From an uncultured Streptococcus sp. (GTDB lineage: Bacteria; Bacillota; Bacilli; Lactobacillales; Streptococcaceae), in the NCBI RefSeq assembly GCF_959025735.1, contig NZ_CAUFJQ010000020.1, positions 1 to 21,574 of the forward strand: a stretch of DNA of 21,574 nt, read 5' to 3'. Positions 14,969-21,574 of this stretch are shown piece by piece. The stretch's first letter is position 1; every line of letters begins with the position of its first letter. A program made the translations under genes and the position numbers. The notes beneath the pieces were generated by a model that saw only the letters and a program-made list of their open reading frames with translations, did no database searches and had not been told where the DNA came from.

Positions 14969-14997
14969 ATTATAACAGCGCTTTCATAATTTGTCAA
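14969..14997 (-). promoter_or_regulatory. Perfect-consensus sigma-A promoter of the sugar operon with cre-like spacer
   Basis: The minus strand reads TTGACA (14992-14997), 17 nt, TATAAT (14969-14974): both hexamers match consensus exactly. The spacer holds TGAAAGCGCTGTTA (14973-14986), which matches the strong half of a CcpA cre site but is degenerate in the other half. Such a strong promoter would need tight repression. It begins seven bases after the LacI gene stop codon. Confidence 0.85.
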
Positions 14998-15004
14998 GCA
15001 CTTT

Positions 15005-16000
15005 TTATAATTTTTTTGTTGTGTTTCCTTCAAAAAAATGTACCGGTAAACTAATGACATTCTGGTCTATTTTTTCTTCACGAATTAATTTAAGCAATAG
15101 TTCAACTGCTGCTTGAGCCATCTGAGCTATTTGTTGAACAATTGTAGAAAGTAAGTAAGGTTGATCAAAAGCTGGTCTTAATCCATCAAAACCAATAATC
15201 TGATAATCTTCTATAGGAATTTTTCCCATCTCCCCTAAAACTTTTATCACACGAAGGGCCATAAAATCATTTACTGTGAAAATCCCATCAATCTGAGGAT
15301 GCTTTTCAAAAAAGGTTCTTATTTGCTCTTCTACTTGATTCAGTGGTTCCGGCATTTCAAGACAATAAAGGTTCGTATTTTTCTGTTTAGCCTCCGCTTT
15401 GAAACCTCTCCCCCGTTCCGTTGTTTCATTCAAATGTTTGTTCACACCACTAATGTAAGCTAGATTTTGACAATCGCGTTTGACTAATTCGCGACAAGCT
15501 AGTTGACCACCATGAAAATTTTCAGAAGTTACGTAATAGACATTTTCAGAAAAATGACGGTCAATACTGACAAAAGGTAAATTTGATGAGACATACTTAT
15601 CAATATCTGAATAGGTGATCCCTATAATCCCATCTACTTTATTTTTCTCAAGTAATTTTATGTATTCTATCTCATTTTTAGAATCTTTATCTGCATTACA
15701 AATTAATAATTTATATTGATTTTTTAATAGTGCTTTTTCAACATGATAAGCAAATTCAGAAAAGAAAGGATGCCATATAGTTGGAATGAGTAAAGCAATA
15801 ATATTACTACGATTCGTTTTTAATCCTCTCGCATATTCATCTGGGACATAAGAAAGTTTTTCAATTGCTTGTTGAACTTTTTTTAAGGTCACCTCTTTAA
15901 TGCCTTTTTCATTATTGATGACACGAGAGACTGTCCCAACACTAACTCCAGCTTCTGCTGCAACATCTTTCATGGTAATCGATTTTTTTTGCTCATTCAT
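15005..16000 (-). CDS. LacI/GalR-family regulator of the sugar operon
   Basis: The likely repressor of the adjacent importer operon. The start at 16000 (MNEQKKSITMKDVAAEAGVS) follows AAAGGAGGTGA, an almost full anti-Shine-Dalgarno match, and gives 331 aa. A ten-codon longer frame would use an ATG that overlaps the nnrD stop. The N-terminal helix-turn-helix spans about 8-30 (MKDVAAEAGVSVGTVSRVIN), followed by the hinge helix YVPDEYARGLKTNRS. The rest is a periplasmic-binding-type sugar sensor (IIALLIPTIWHPFFSEFA; GIFTVNDFMALRVI; IIGFDG). No terminator separates it from the operon promoter, so read-through into the operon is possible. The effector is probably the sugar or a derivative (inference). 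Confidence 0.92.
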   Translation of the reverse strand: MNEQKKSITMKDVAAEAGVSVGTVSRVINNEKGIKEVTLKKVQQAIEKLSYVPDEYARGLKTNRSNIIALLIPTIWHPFFSEFAYHVEKALLKNQYKLLICNADKDSKNEIEYIKLLEKNKVDGIIGITYSDIDKYVSSNLPFVSIDRHFSENVYYVTSENFHGGQLACRELVKRDCQNLAYISGVNKHLNETTERGRGFKAEAKQKNTNLYCLEMPEPLNQVEEQIRTFFEKHPQIDGIFTVNDFMALRVIKVLGEMGKIPIEDYQIIGFDGLRPAFDQPYLLSTIVQQIAQMAQAAVELLLKLIREEKIDQNVISLPVHFFEGNTTKKL

Positions 16001-16026
16001 TTTTTCACCTCCTTTCATCCATACTA

Positions 16027-16905
16027 TCATGAAAACGTTTTATTTACAACATTTTCGTTTAATTTGTCACTCCACTTCTTCATCCATTTGGGAATTTCTT
16101 TGCTGATGGTTGTCGGTAAAACCACATAAGCCTCCTTGCTCAAGTCTTCAGCAATCGCTGAATGAAGGTAGGTCGCGACTGCCACGCGCTCATAGAGTCC
16201 AACCTGTGGAAATTGACCTGCAAACCCCGCGATCATCCCTGCCAAGGTATCTCCCATGCCACCTGTTGCCTGGTAAGGACCACCAACATCTAGCTGATAG
16301 CCCTCTTCCTTCCCACTTGTCCAAATTCGTGTGTGAGGCCCCTTTTCTACTATGACAGTCCCTTCAGGAAAGTTCTGTACTGCTCTTTGGCTCTTCTCTT
16401 CTGTCTGGCTTGCTAGATCAAGTCCCGATAGTTTTTCCCATTCTTTTTGATGAGGGGTAAAGACCAACTGAGCTTCTGGCAAGTCAAATTGAGAGGTTGC
16501 AAAAAGACTAATAGCACCTCCATCTAAAATCAGAACCTGATGCCTAGAGACCTGCTCAAAAATCATTTGTAAAACTCCTTGGTTTTCATTAGATTCCTTT
16601 AAGCCCGGCCCTACTAAAATCACGCTAGCTTTTTGCACTTGCTCGCAAAGGAGTTCATGATCCGCTAGATCAAAGCCCATGGCTTCAGGAAGATGGCTAT
16701 GAAGGGCCGTCAGATTGTCAGGATTTGTTGCAACAGTGACTAACCCCGCTCCACTGTGAACCGCAGCGATCGCTGCCATAATGATAGCTCCCCCATAGGG
16801 ATAGGTTCCTCCAATCAGGAGCAGACGACCAAAATCTCCCTTATATGACGTCATTGGGCGCTTCATAATGACGCGCTGGATCTCTTCTTTCTGAACTCTT
16901 CTCAT
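16027..16905 (-). CDS. nnrD: ADP/ATP-dependent NAD(P)H-hydrate dehydratase
   Basis: A repair enzyme of the ribokinase-like fold that restores NAD(P)HX, damaged reduced cofactor, to NAD(P)H. The 292-aa protein is the stand-alone dehydratase domain; the epimerase domain fused in E. coli YjeF is absent. GRLLLIGGTYPYGGAIIMAA (about 26-45), VFTPHQKEWEKLSG (near 140-155) and the anion-hole/catalytic motif GGMGDTLAGMIAGF (near 224-237) are diagnostic. It is separated from the upstream HAD gene by a terminator-like hairpin, and its stop overlaps a possible lacI start by the ATGA arrangement. The site GAGGAAGG precedes the ATG. Confidence 0.93.
   Translation of the reverse strand: MRRVQKEEIQRVIMKRPMTSYKGDFGRLLLIGGTYPYGGAIIMAAIAAVHSGAGLVTVATNPDNLTALHSHLPEAMGFDLADHELLCEQVQKASVILVGPGLKESNENQGVLQMIFEQVSRHQVLILDGGAISLFATSQFDLPEAQLVFTPHQKEWEKLSGLDLASQTEEKSQRAVQNFPEGTVIVEKGPHTRIWTSGKEEGYQLDVGGPYQATGGMGDTLAGMIAGFAGQFPQVGLYERVAVATYLHSAIAEDLSKEAYVVLPTTISKEIPKWMKKWSDKLNENVVNKTFS
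16030..16043. promoter_or_regulatory. Operator-like palindrome in front of the LacI gene
   Basis: TGAAAACGTTTTAT shares the core AAACGTTT with the cassette operators. It sits at the 3' end of nnrD, in the spacer of a weak possible promoter (TTGTAA, 17 nt, TAGTAT, 4 of 6 matches each). This could allow autoregulation. It also resembles a degenerate cre site. Confidence 0.35.
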
Positions 16906-16924
16906 ACCTTCCTCATTTCTAGCG

Positions 16925-16954
16925 AAAAAGGAGAAGCCACGGCTCCCCCTCCTT
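16925..16954 (-). terminator. Terminator-like hairpin between the HAD gene and nnrD
   Basis: On the minus strand AAGGAGGGGGAGCC, loop GT and GGCTTCTCCTTTTT pair over 14 positions, five of them G-T. The T-run is the end of the stem. It starts four bases after the HAD stop codon. nnrD has little room for a promoter of its own, so some read-through is expected. Confidence 0.6.
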
Positions 16955-16957
16955 CTT

Positions 16958-17740
16958 TTATTTTCCTCTGAATTCTGCGAAGACTTGCAAGATCTTAGCA
17001 GCCACAGCTTGTGGTTGATTTTGTTTGGCTACCAATTGATCATCCGCATAAGGCCGAAGGGCTGGAAAATCACCAATTTGAACTGCATAAAGAGCTTTTT
17101 CAAAGAGCTCGATATCATTTTGATCATTGCCAAAAGCCACGAAATTCTCTCCACAGAGTTCTTCTACGGTTGTCGCTTTATGCGTGTCTGCTGGATTGAG
17201 ATAGATGCATTTTTCATGCGCATGATAGCGGATATGGGCCTTATCTGTCTTTTCGATCCGCTCGATGATCTCATCCACGAGCTCCTCATGGCCACCCATA
17301 TAGATCACGACCTTAATCGGATCTGTCAGCTCCTCTAATGAACGATACTGGGCTTTCTTGAGAGGATCCACATTAGCAACAAAAGGAATCTTTTCCAAAA
17401 TCTGTCCGCTATAATCAAAGGTATCATCCACAAAAAATGGTAGATTGTAATGGCGGCAAAAGCCAAGGACTTCCCGATACACATCCTTGTCCAATTGGTC
17501 CTCATACACTAATTGCCCCTGACGATAGGCCAATCCACCATTTAAACCAATCACGAGTTGCTGACTCAATGGGTCCCCTAAAAGACCCAAGCAGTCCCGG
17601 TAAGAACGTGCAGAAGCAAAGGCGACTTCATGGCCAAATTCTTCTGCTCTCAATAAGACCTGTTTGATTTCATCATCGATTGTGACACCATCGAATGACA
17701 GGGTTCCATCTAAATCAAATACAAACTTCATCTTGTTCAC
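16958..17740 (-). CDS. HAD-superfamily phosphatase, Cof/class IIB type
   Basis: A cytosolic hydrolase that removes phosphate from small metabolites; the substrate cannot be told from sequence. Motif I is FDLDGTLSFDG, with the nucleophile Asp and general acid Asp two apart. Motif III/IV is FGNDQNDIELF near the C-terminus. A large C2 cap domain lies between them, as in Cof proteins of about 260-270 aa. The start is uncertain: GTG at 17740, four bases after the folD stop, or ATG at 17731. Neither has a clear ribosome binding site, which suggests translational coupling to folD. Its sequence does not obviously link it to the sugar cassette. Confidence 0.88.
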   Translation of the reverse strand: MNKMKFVFDLDGTLSFDGVTIDDEIKQVLLRAEEFGHEVAFASARSYRDCLGLLGDPLSQQLVIGLNGGLAYRQGQLVYEDQLDKDVYREVLGFCRHYNLPFFVDDTFDYSGQILEKIPFVANVDPLKKAQYRSLEELTDPIKVVIYMGGHEELVDEIIERIEKTDKAHIRYHAHEKCIYLNPADTHKATTVEELCGENFVAFGNDQNDIELFEKALYAVQIGDFPALRPYADDQLVAKQNQPQAVAAKILQVFAEFRGK

Positions 17741-17744
17741 ACTT

Positions 17745-18599
17745 TCATTTTTTTAAGGCACGAACAGCTGCTTCGTAGGTCTGCTCCATCAGCATGGTAA
17801 CGGTCATAGGACCAACCCCTCCTGGTACCGGGGTAATATGACTGGCCAAAGGCGCAACAGAGTCAAAATCGACATCCCCACACAATTTGCCATTTTCATC
17901 GCGATTCATTCCGACGTCAATAACAACGGCGCCTTCTTTCACGAAGTCTGCTGTTACAAATTTCGCACGACCGATCGCAACAACCAAGATATCTGCTCTT
18001 CTAGCAATTTTAGGCAGATGATGGGTCCGAGAATGGGTCAAGGTTACCGTCGCATTTTTGGCGAGGAGCAACTGCGCCATTGGTTTTCCAACGATATTGG
18101 AACGACCAATCACGACTGCTCGCTTCCCTTCTAGATCAATCCCGTACTCTTTGAACATCTCCATAATGCCAGCGGGAGTTGAAGGCACCATGAGAGGATT
18201 TCCAGCCCACAAGCGTCCCATATTCAATGGATGAAAGCCATCCACATCTTTTGTCGGATCAATGGCTAAAAGGACTGCATCCGCATCGATATGCTTAGGC
18301 AGTGGTAACTGCACCAAAATCCCATGCCAAAGGGGATCTTGATTGTAGTGTTCGATCACTTCTAATAATTCAGCTTGGCTGATGCTTTCAGGAAGTCGTC
18401 TCACTTCACTCCGAAAGCCTGCCACAATAGCAGAACGCTCTTTATTTCTTACATAGATTTTGCTAGCTGGATTATCTCCTACCACGATGACAACGAGGCC
18501 AGGCACAACTCCTGTCTCTTCTTTTAATCGTGCTGTTTTCTTCGCAATCTCACCCTGTAATTTTGTAGCGAGCGCCTTCCCATCAATGAGTGTCGTCAT
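17745..18599 (-). CDS. folD: Bifunctional methylenetetrahydrofolate dehydrogenase / cyclohydrolase
   Basis: Interconverts 5,10-methylene- and 10-formyl-tetrahydrofolate, supplying one-carbon units for purine and formyl-methionine synthesis. The start at 18599 (MTTLIDGKALATKLQ) gives 284 aa, the usual length; the frame extends 22 codons further without a site. Catalytic Lys53 is in YVRNK (49-53). VDGFHPLNMGRL, VIGRSNIVGKPMAQLL (Rossmann NADP loop) and PGGVGPMT (near the C-terminus) are signature motifs. In B. subtilis folD directly precedes xseA; here about 8 kb separates them. A TATAAT (18642-18647) about 45 bases upstream gives it its own promoter. Confidence 0.96.
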   Translation of the reverse strand: MTTLIDGKALATKLQGEIAKKTARLKEETGVVPGLVVIVVGDNPASKIYVRNKERSAIVAGFRSEVRRLPESISQAELLEVIEHYNQDPLWHGILVQLPLPKHIDADAVLLAIDPTKDVDGFHPLNMGRLWAGNPLMVPSTPAGIMEMFKEYGIDLEGKRAVVIGRSNIVGKPMAQLLLAKNATVTLTHSRTHHLPKIARRADILVVAIGRAKFVTADFVKEGAVVIDVGMNRDENGKLCGDVDFDSVAPLASHITPVPGGVGPMTVTMLMEQTYEAAVRALKK

Positions 18600-18641
18600 A
18601 TCAATTCTCTTTCTAGTCAAGTAATGAAAATAGTCCTCTCT

Positions 18642-18647
18642 ATTATA
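18642..18647 (-). promoter_or_regulatory. folD promoter, -10 region
   Basis: The minus strand reads CTGCTATAATAG, a consensus -10 located between the DUF1797 terminator and folD. No consensus -35 lies at 16-18 nt. Confidence 0.45.
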
Positions 18648-18719
18648 GCAGATTTCAACTCTCAAACCTAACTGTTCCTAATTAGAATTTCCTATAGACG
18701 AAAACTATAGCCAGATGGA

Positions 18720-18752
18720 CAAAAAATGAGCTTGAGACCACCCCAAACTCAT
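18720..18752 (-). terminator. Terminator of the DUF1797 gene
   Basis: On the minus strand ATGAGTTTG and CAAGCTCAT (one G-T pair) form a 9-bp stem around a 9-nt loop, followed by TTTTTTG. It starts 12 bases after the stop codon. Confidence 0.8.
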
Positions 18753-18764
18753 CCACACAGCTGC

Positions 18765-18995
18765 TTAGTAAAGCAATTCATAAATTTCCATTGCAATTAA
18801 ATCAATGCTATCAAATGTATAGGTTTCACGCGCTTCAACATCACGAAGTGTAAAGGTTGAACCTTCTTCTTCATTGTGGTTGTAGGCTACTTCAGCGACA
18901 ACAACACCGTCACGTTCAAAATTACGTTTTAAGTTTCCACCGTCTTTTGTCATCGTCTCCAAACGGTTGATAATCCGTACTAAATGTGATTCCAT
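18765..18995 (-). CDS. DUF1797 (YkuJ-like) small protein
   Basis: A 76-aa acidic cytosolic protein of unknown function. The whole sequence fits the DUF1797 family, represented by B. subtilis YkuJ: an N-terminal helix SHLVRIINRLETM, a beta segment GVVVAEVAYNHN, then TFTLRD and a final helix IDLIAMEIYELLY. The length is standard. The ribosome binding site is AGAGGAG. It is transcribed alone, divergently from clpE, with its own terminator. Family assignment is from memory of the sequence pattern. Confidence 0.82.
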   Translation of the reverse strand: MESHLVRIINRLETMTKDGGNLKRNFERDGVVVAEVAYNHNEEEGSTFTLRDVEARETYTFDSIDLIAMEIYELLY

Positions 18996-19026
18996 TTTAT
19001 TTCTCCTCTTTACTTTCTACTCTCCT

Positions 19027-19056
19027 ATTTTATCATAAAAGAGAAAGCTCTTCCAA
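19027..19056 (-). promoter_or_regulatory. Promoter of the DUF1797 gene
   Basis: On the minus strand TTGGAA (19051-19056), 18 nt, TAAAAT (19027-19032). Moderate match at a suitable distance from the start. Confidence 0.45.
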
Positions 19057-19124
19057 TAAAAATTCACATTTTTCCATTGATTTGCTCTCTTCTTCAATCC
19101 TTAGCGACATTCCGTAGCAAATTC

Positions 19125-19152
19125 TTGCAAACTTCTAGAATACTGATATAAT
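19125..19152 (+). promoter_or_regulatory. clpE sigma-A promoter with extended -10
   Basis: TTGCAA (19125-19130), 16 nt, TATAAT (19147-19152), with TG one base before the -10 (extended form). Transcription should start near 19159, giving a leader of about 85 bases. Confidence 0.8.
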
Positions 19153-19165
19153 GAAACTATAAATC

Positions 19166-19182
19166 TTTGACTATTTTTGACC
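19166..19182 (+). promoter_or_regulatory. CtsR operator of clpE
   Basis: TTTGACTATTTTTGACC is an exact match to the inverse of the CtsR heptad-repeat consensus (GGTCAAANANRGTCAAA). It starts about seven bases after the predicted transcript start, where binding would block clpE transcription until heat or protein stress inactivates CtsR. Confidence 0.92.
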
Positions 19183-19203
19183 TTTTGAAAATAGGCTCGT
19201 CTC

Positions 19204-19221
19204 TTGATGGAAAACCATCAA
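19204..19221 (+). other. Hairpin in the clpE leader
   Basis: TTGATGG, loop AAAA, CCATCAA: a 7-bp perfect stem between the CtsR operator and the ribosome binding site. It has no T-run, so it is not a terminator. It could affect mRNA stability or temperature-dependent translation, which is speculation. Confidence 0.5.
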
Positions 19222-19243
19222 AAACCTACTGTGAGGTATGTAT

Positions 19244-21502
19244 ATGCTTTGTCAAAATTGTAAAATAAATGAATCAACCATCCATTTATATACAAATGTA
19301 AATGGACGTCAGCAGCAAGTAGACCTCTGTCAAAATTGCTATAAAATTATGAAAACAGACCCAAATAACAGCTTCTTGAAAGGCATGACCCAACGGAGCC
19401 AACTCACTGGAGATCCTTTTGAAGATTTCTTCAATAACCTTGGAAACTTCCAAAGTCCGCAAGAACCTCAAACCCCTCCAACTCAATCCGGAGGCAGTTA
19501 TGGAGGTGGCGGCTACGGCCAAAACAATAACCGTGGTGGTGGTCAAGACCCTCGTCAAGCACGCCCTCAAAAGCCAAAAGGACTGTTAGAAGAGTTCGGC
19601 ATCAATGTCACAGAAATTGCCCGCAAAGGGGATATTGACCCTGTCATTGGCCGTGACGAGGAGATTATCCGTGTCATCGAAATTCTCAACCGTCGAACCA
19701 AGAACAACCCGGTTCTGATTGGAGAACCTGGGGTTGGAAAAACTGCCGTTGTGGAAGGCCTGGCTCAAAAAATCGTCGATGGCGACGTTCCACATAAATT
19801 GCAAGGAAAAGAAGTCATCCGCTTAGACGTCGTGAGCCTCGTTCAGGGCACAGGCATCCGTGGTCAATTCGAAGAACGCATGCAAAAATTAATGGATGAA
19901 ATTCGTCAACGCGAAGATGTTATTCTGTTCATCGACGAAATCCATGAAATTGTTGGCGCAGGATCAGCTGGTGAGGGTAATATGGACGCTGGAAATATCC
20001 TCAAACCAGCCTTGGCGCGCGGTGAACTCCAATTAGTCGGTGCTACTACCCTCAATGAATACCGTATCATTGAAAAAGATGCGGCCTTGGAACGTCGCAT
20101 GCAGCCCGTTAAGGTCGATGAGCCAACGGTTGAAGAAACCATTACCATCCTCAAGGGCATCCAGAAAAAATACGAAGACTACCACCACGTCCACTATACA
20201 GACGGGGCCATCGAAGCGGCAGCTATTCTGTCAAACCGCTACATCCAAGATCGCTTCCTGCCAGACAAGGCCATTGATTTGTTGGATGAAGCGGGATCTA
20301 AGATGAACCTGACCCTAAACTTCGTGGATCCAAAAGTGATCGACCAGCGCTTGATTGAAGCGGAAAACCTCAAAGCTCAAGCGACACGCGAAGAAGACTT
20401 TGAAAAAGCAGCCTACTTCCGCGACCAAATCGCAAAATATAAGGAAATGCAAGGTCAACATGTCACCGATCAGGAAACCCCTGTCATCAGTGAAAAAACG
20501 ATTGAACACATCGTTGAACAAAAGACCAATATTCCTGTTGGTGATTTGAAAGAAAAAGAACAGTCTCAATTGATCAATCTGGCTTCTGATTTGAAAGCTC
20601 ATGTGATTGGTCAAGACGATGCCGTAGATAAAATCACGAAAGCCATTCGACGCAATCGTGTTGGCCTAGGATCACCTAACCGTCCGATCGGAAGCTTCCT
20701 CTTTGTCGGACCTACCGGTGTCGGAAAGACCGAATTGTCTAAACAATTGGCGATCGAGCTCTTTGGCTCTGCAGATAATATGATCCGCTTTGATATGAGC
20801 GAATACATGGAAAAACATAGCGTAGCAAAACTAGTCGGAGCTCCTCCGGGCTATGTTGGCTACGATGAGGCTGGACAACTAACGGAAAAGGTCCGTCGCA
20901 ATCCATACTCTCTCGTTTTATTGGATGAAGTGGAAAAAGCCCATCCAGACGTCATGCACATGTTCTTGCAAGTCTTGGATGATGGCCGTTTGACAGATGG
21001 TCAAGGCCGTACCGTCAGCTTTAAAGATACCATTATCATCATGACCTCTAATGCTGGAACCGGCAAAGCTGAGGCCAATGTTGGTTTTGGAGCTGCTCGC
21101 GAAGGTCGAACCAACTCTGTACTGGGAGAACTCGGTAACTTCTTTAGCCCTGAATTCATGAACCGTTTTGATGGCATCATTGAATTCCAACCTCTATCAA
21201 AAGAAAACCTTCTTCAAATCGTTACCCTCATGCTGGATGAAGTCAATCAACGTCTCGCACAAAATGAGATTCATCTGGATGTGACAGAGAAGGTCAAAGA
21301 AAAATTGGTCGATCTGGGATACGATCCAAAAATGGGGGCCCGCCCACTCCGTCGTACCATCCAAGACCATATCGAAGATGCCATTACCGATTATTACCTG
21401 GAACATCCAAGTGAGAAACAACTCAAAGCAGTCATGACCAGCAATGGGAATATTAGTATCAAAGCTGTTCACAAGACGGCTGAAAAGAAGTCAGAAGCAT
21501 AA
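19244..21502 (+). CDS. clpE: Clp ATPase subunit ClpE
   Basis: A Hsp100 unfoldase that works with ClpP peptidase on misfolded proteins. The ATG at 19244 is six bases from GAGGT; an ATG two codons earlier directly abuts it. That gives 752 aa, the length known for streptococcal ClpE. An N-terminal zinc finger has Cys3/Cys6 and Cys29/Cys32, the feature that separates ClpE from ClpC and ClpL. A Gly/Gln/Asn-rich linker (about 80-108) follows. AAA-1 has Walker A GEPGVGKT (160-167) and Walker B ILFIDE (to 232). A UVR-type coiled segment is near 366-402. AAA-2 has GPTGVGKT (489-496), and the ClpP-docking VGF loop is at 613-615. It is controlled by CtsR. Confidence 0.97.
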   Translation: MLCQNCKINESTIHLYTNVNGRQQQVDLCQNCYKIMKTDPNNSFLKGMTQRSQLTGDPFEDFFNNLGNFQSPQEPQTPPTQSGGSYGGGGYGQNNNRGGGQDPRQARPQKPKGLLEEFGINVTEIARKGDIDPVIGRDEEIIRVIEILNRRTKNNPVLIGEPGVGKTAVVEGLAQKIVDGDVPHKLQGKEVIRLDVVSLVQGTGIRGQFEERMQKLMDEIRQREDVILFIDEIHEIVGAGSAGEGNMDAGNILKPALARGELQLVGATTLNEYRIIEKDAALERRMQPVKVDEPTVEETITILKGIQKKYEDYHHVHYTDGAIEAAAILSNRYIQDRFLPDKAIDLLDEAGSKMNLTLNFVDPKVIDQRLIEAENLKAQATREEDFEKAAYFRDQIAKYKEMQGQHVTDQETPVISEKTIEHIVEQKTNIPVGDLKEKEQSQLINLASDLKAHVIGQDDAVDKITKAIRRNRVGLGSPNRPIGSFLFVGPTGVGKTELSKQLAIELFGSADNMIRFDMSEYMEKHSVAKLVGAPPGYVGYDEAGQLTEKVRRNPYSLVLLDEVEKAHPDVMHMFLQVLDDGRLTDGQGRTVSFKDTIIIMTSNAGTGKAEANVGFGAAREGRTNSVLGELGNFFSPEFMNRFDGIIEFQPLSKENLLQIVTLMLDEVNQRLAQNEIHLDVTEKVKEKLVDLGYDPKMGARPLRRTIQDHIEDAITDYYLEHPSEKQLKAVMTSNGNISIKAVHKTAEKKSEA

Positions 21503-21524
21503 TCAGTAAATGTACATTCAGAGA

Positions 21525-21572
21525 GTGGGACAGAAATCGGTAATTCGTTAGAATTCGATTTCGTCGTCCCAC
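21525..21572. repeat. Long stem-loop element after clpE, probable terminator
   Basis: Three nested paired segments are visible: GTGGGAC with GTCCCAC (21525-21531, 21566-21572), AAATCG with CGATTT (21534-21539, 21556-21561) and AATTC with GAATT (21542-21546, 21551-21555) around a GTTA loop. It starts 22 bases after the clpE stop. The window ends before any T-run. I recall similar GTGGGACAGAAATCG stem-loops scattered in genomes of this streptococcal group. Confidence 0.65.
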
Positions 21573-21574
21573 CT

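Noticed and set aside
1..21574. Search for CRISPR arrays, tRNA or rRNA genes, insertion sequences, phage genes, and riboswitch or T-box leaders
   Set aside because: No regularly spaced repeats, cloverleaf-like segments, transposase motifs or recognisable leader elements were seen by reading; a covariance-model scan could not be run.

Overview
This window looks like the chromosome of a low-GC Streptococcus, most likely of the mitis/sanguinis/parasanguinis group. Reasons are: a 230-aa cofactor-dependent GpmA, a PerR with an N-terminal HxH extension, a ClpE of 752 aa behind a CtsR box, IspA without Dxs (consistent with the mevalonate route), and AAGGAGG-type ribosome binding sites. The species call is inference; no rRNA or other marker is present. 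All genes run on the minus strand except clpE.

Layout from left to right. 1-2376: gpmA, perR, a small four-helix membrane protein, a 339-bp AT-rich gap and a 51-aa membrane miniprotein. 2478-3697: hup (HU) and a DegV/FakB-type protein, each with its own promoter. 3786-9837: a tight block, read as xseA-xseB-ispA-tlyA-argR-recN-phosphatase, with overlaps or gaps of at most about 20 bp. It begins at an extended -10 promoter before xseA and ends in a terminator whose stem reaches into the phosphatase gene. 9990-10199: the 3' remnant of a LysR-type regulator. 10262-16000: a carbohydrate cassette of LacI regulator, lipoprotein sugar-binding protein, two ABC permeases and an intracellular GH32 fructosidase. 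16027-18599: folD, a Cof-type HAD phosphatase and NAD(P)HX dehydratase. 18765-18995: a DUF1797 (YkuJ-like) protein. 19244-21502: clpE on the plus strand, followed by a long stem-loop cut by the window edge.

How the genes work together. The folD...xseA-xseB-ispA-tlyA-argR-recN order is the conserved Firmicutes cluster known from Bacillus subtilis. Here dxs is missing, and the sugar cassette plus HAD and nnrD sit between folD and xseA. The cassette encodes import of an unphosphorylated fructoside (sucrose or short fructo-oligosaccharide) and its cleavage in the cytoplasm. It has no ATPase gene, so a shared MsmK-type ATPase encoded elsewhere is probably needed. Its main promoter is a perfect TTGACA-17-TATAAT followed by two identical TGAAACGTTTCA palindromes, with a cre-like sequence in the spacer. 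This fits repression by the adjacent LacI protein plus catabolite control.

I found no CRISPR array, tRNA, rRNA, insertion sequence or prophage gene. Nothing here is clearly a new system. The most interesting points are the operator architecture of the sugar cassette, its position inside an old conserved cluster, a tandem palindrome near perR and the unlisted 51-aa miniprotein.
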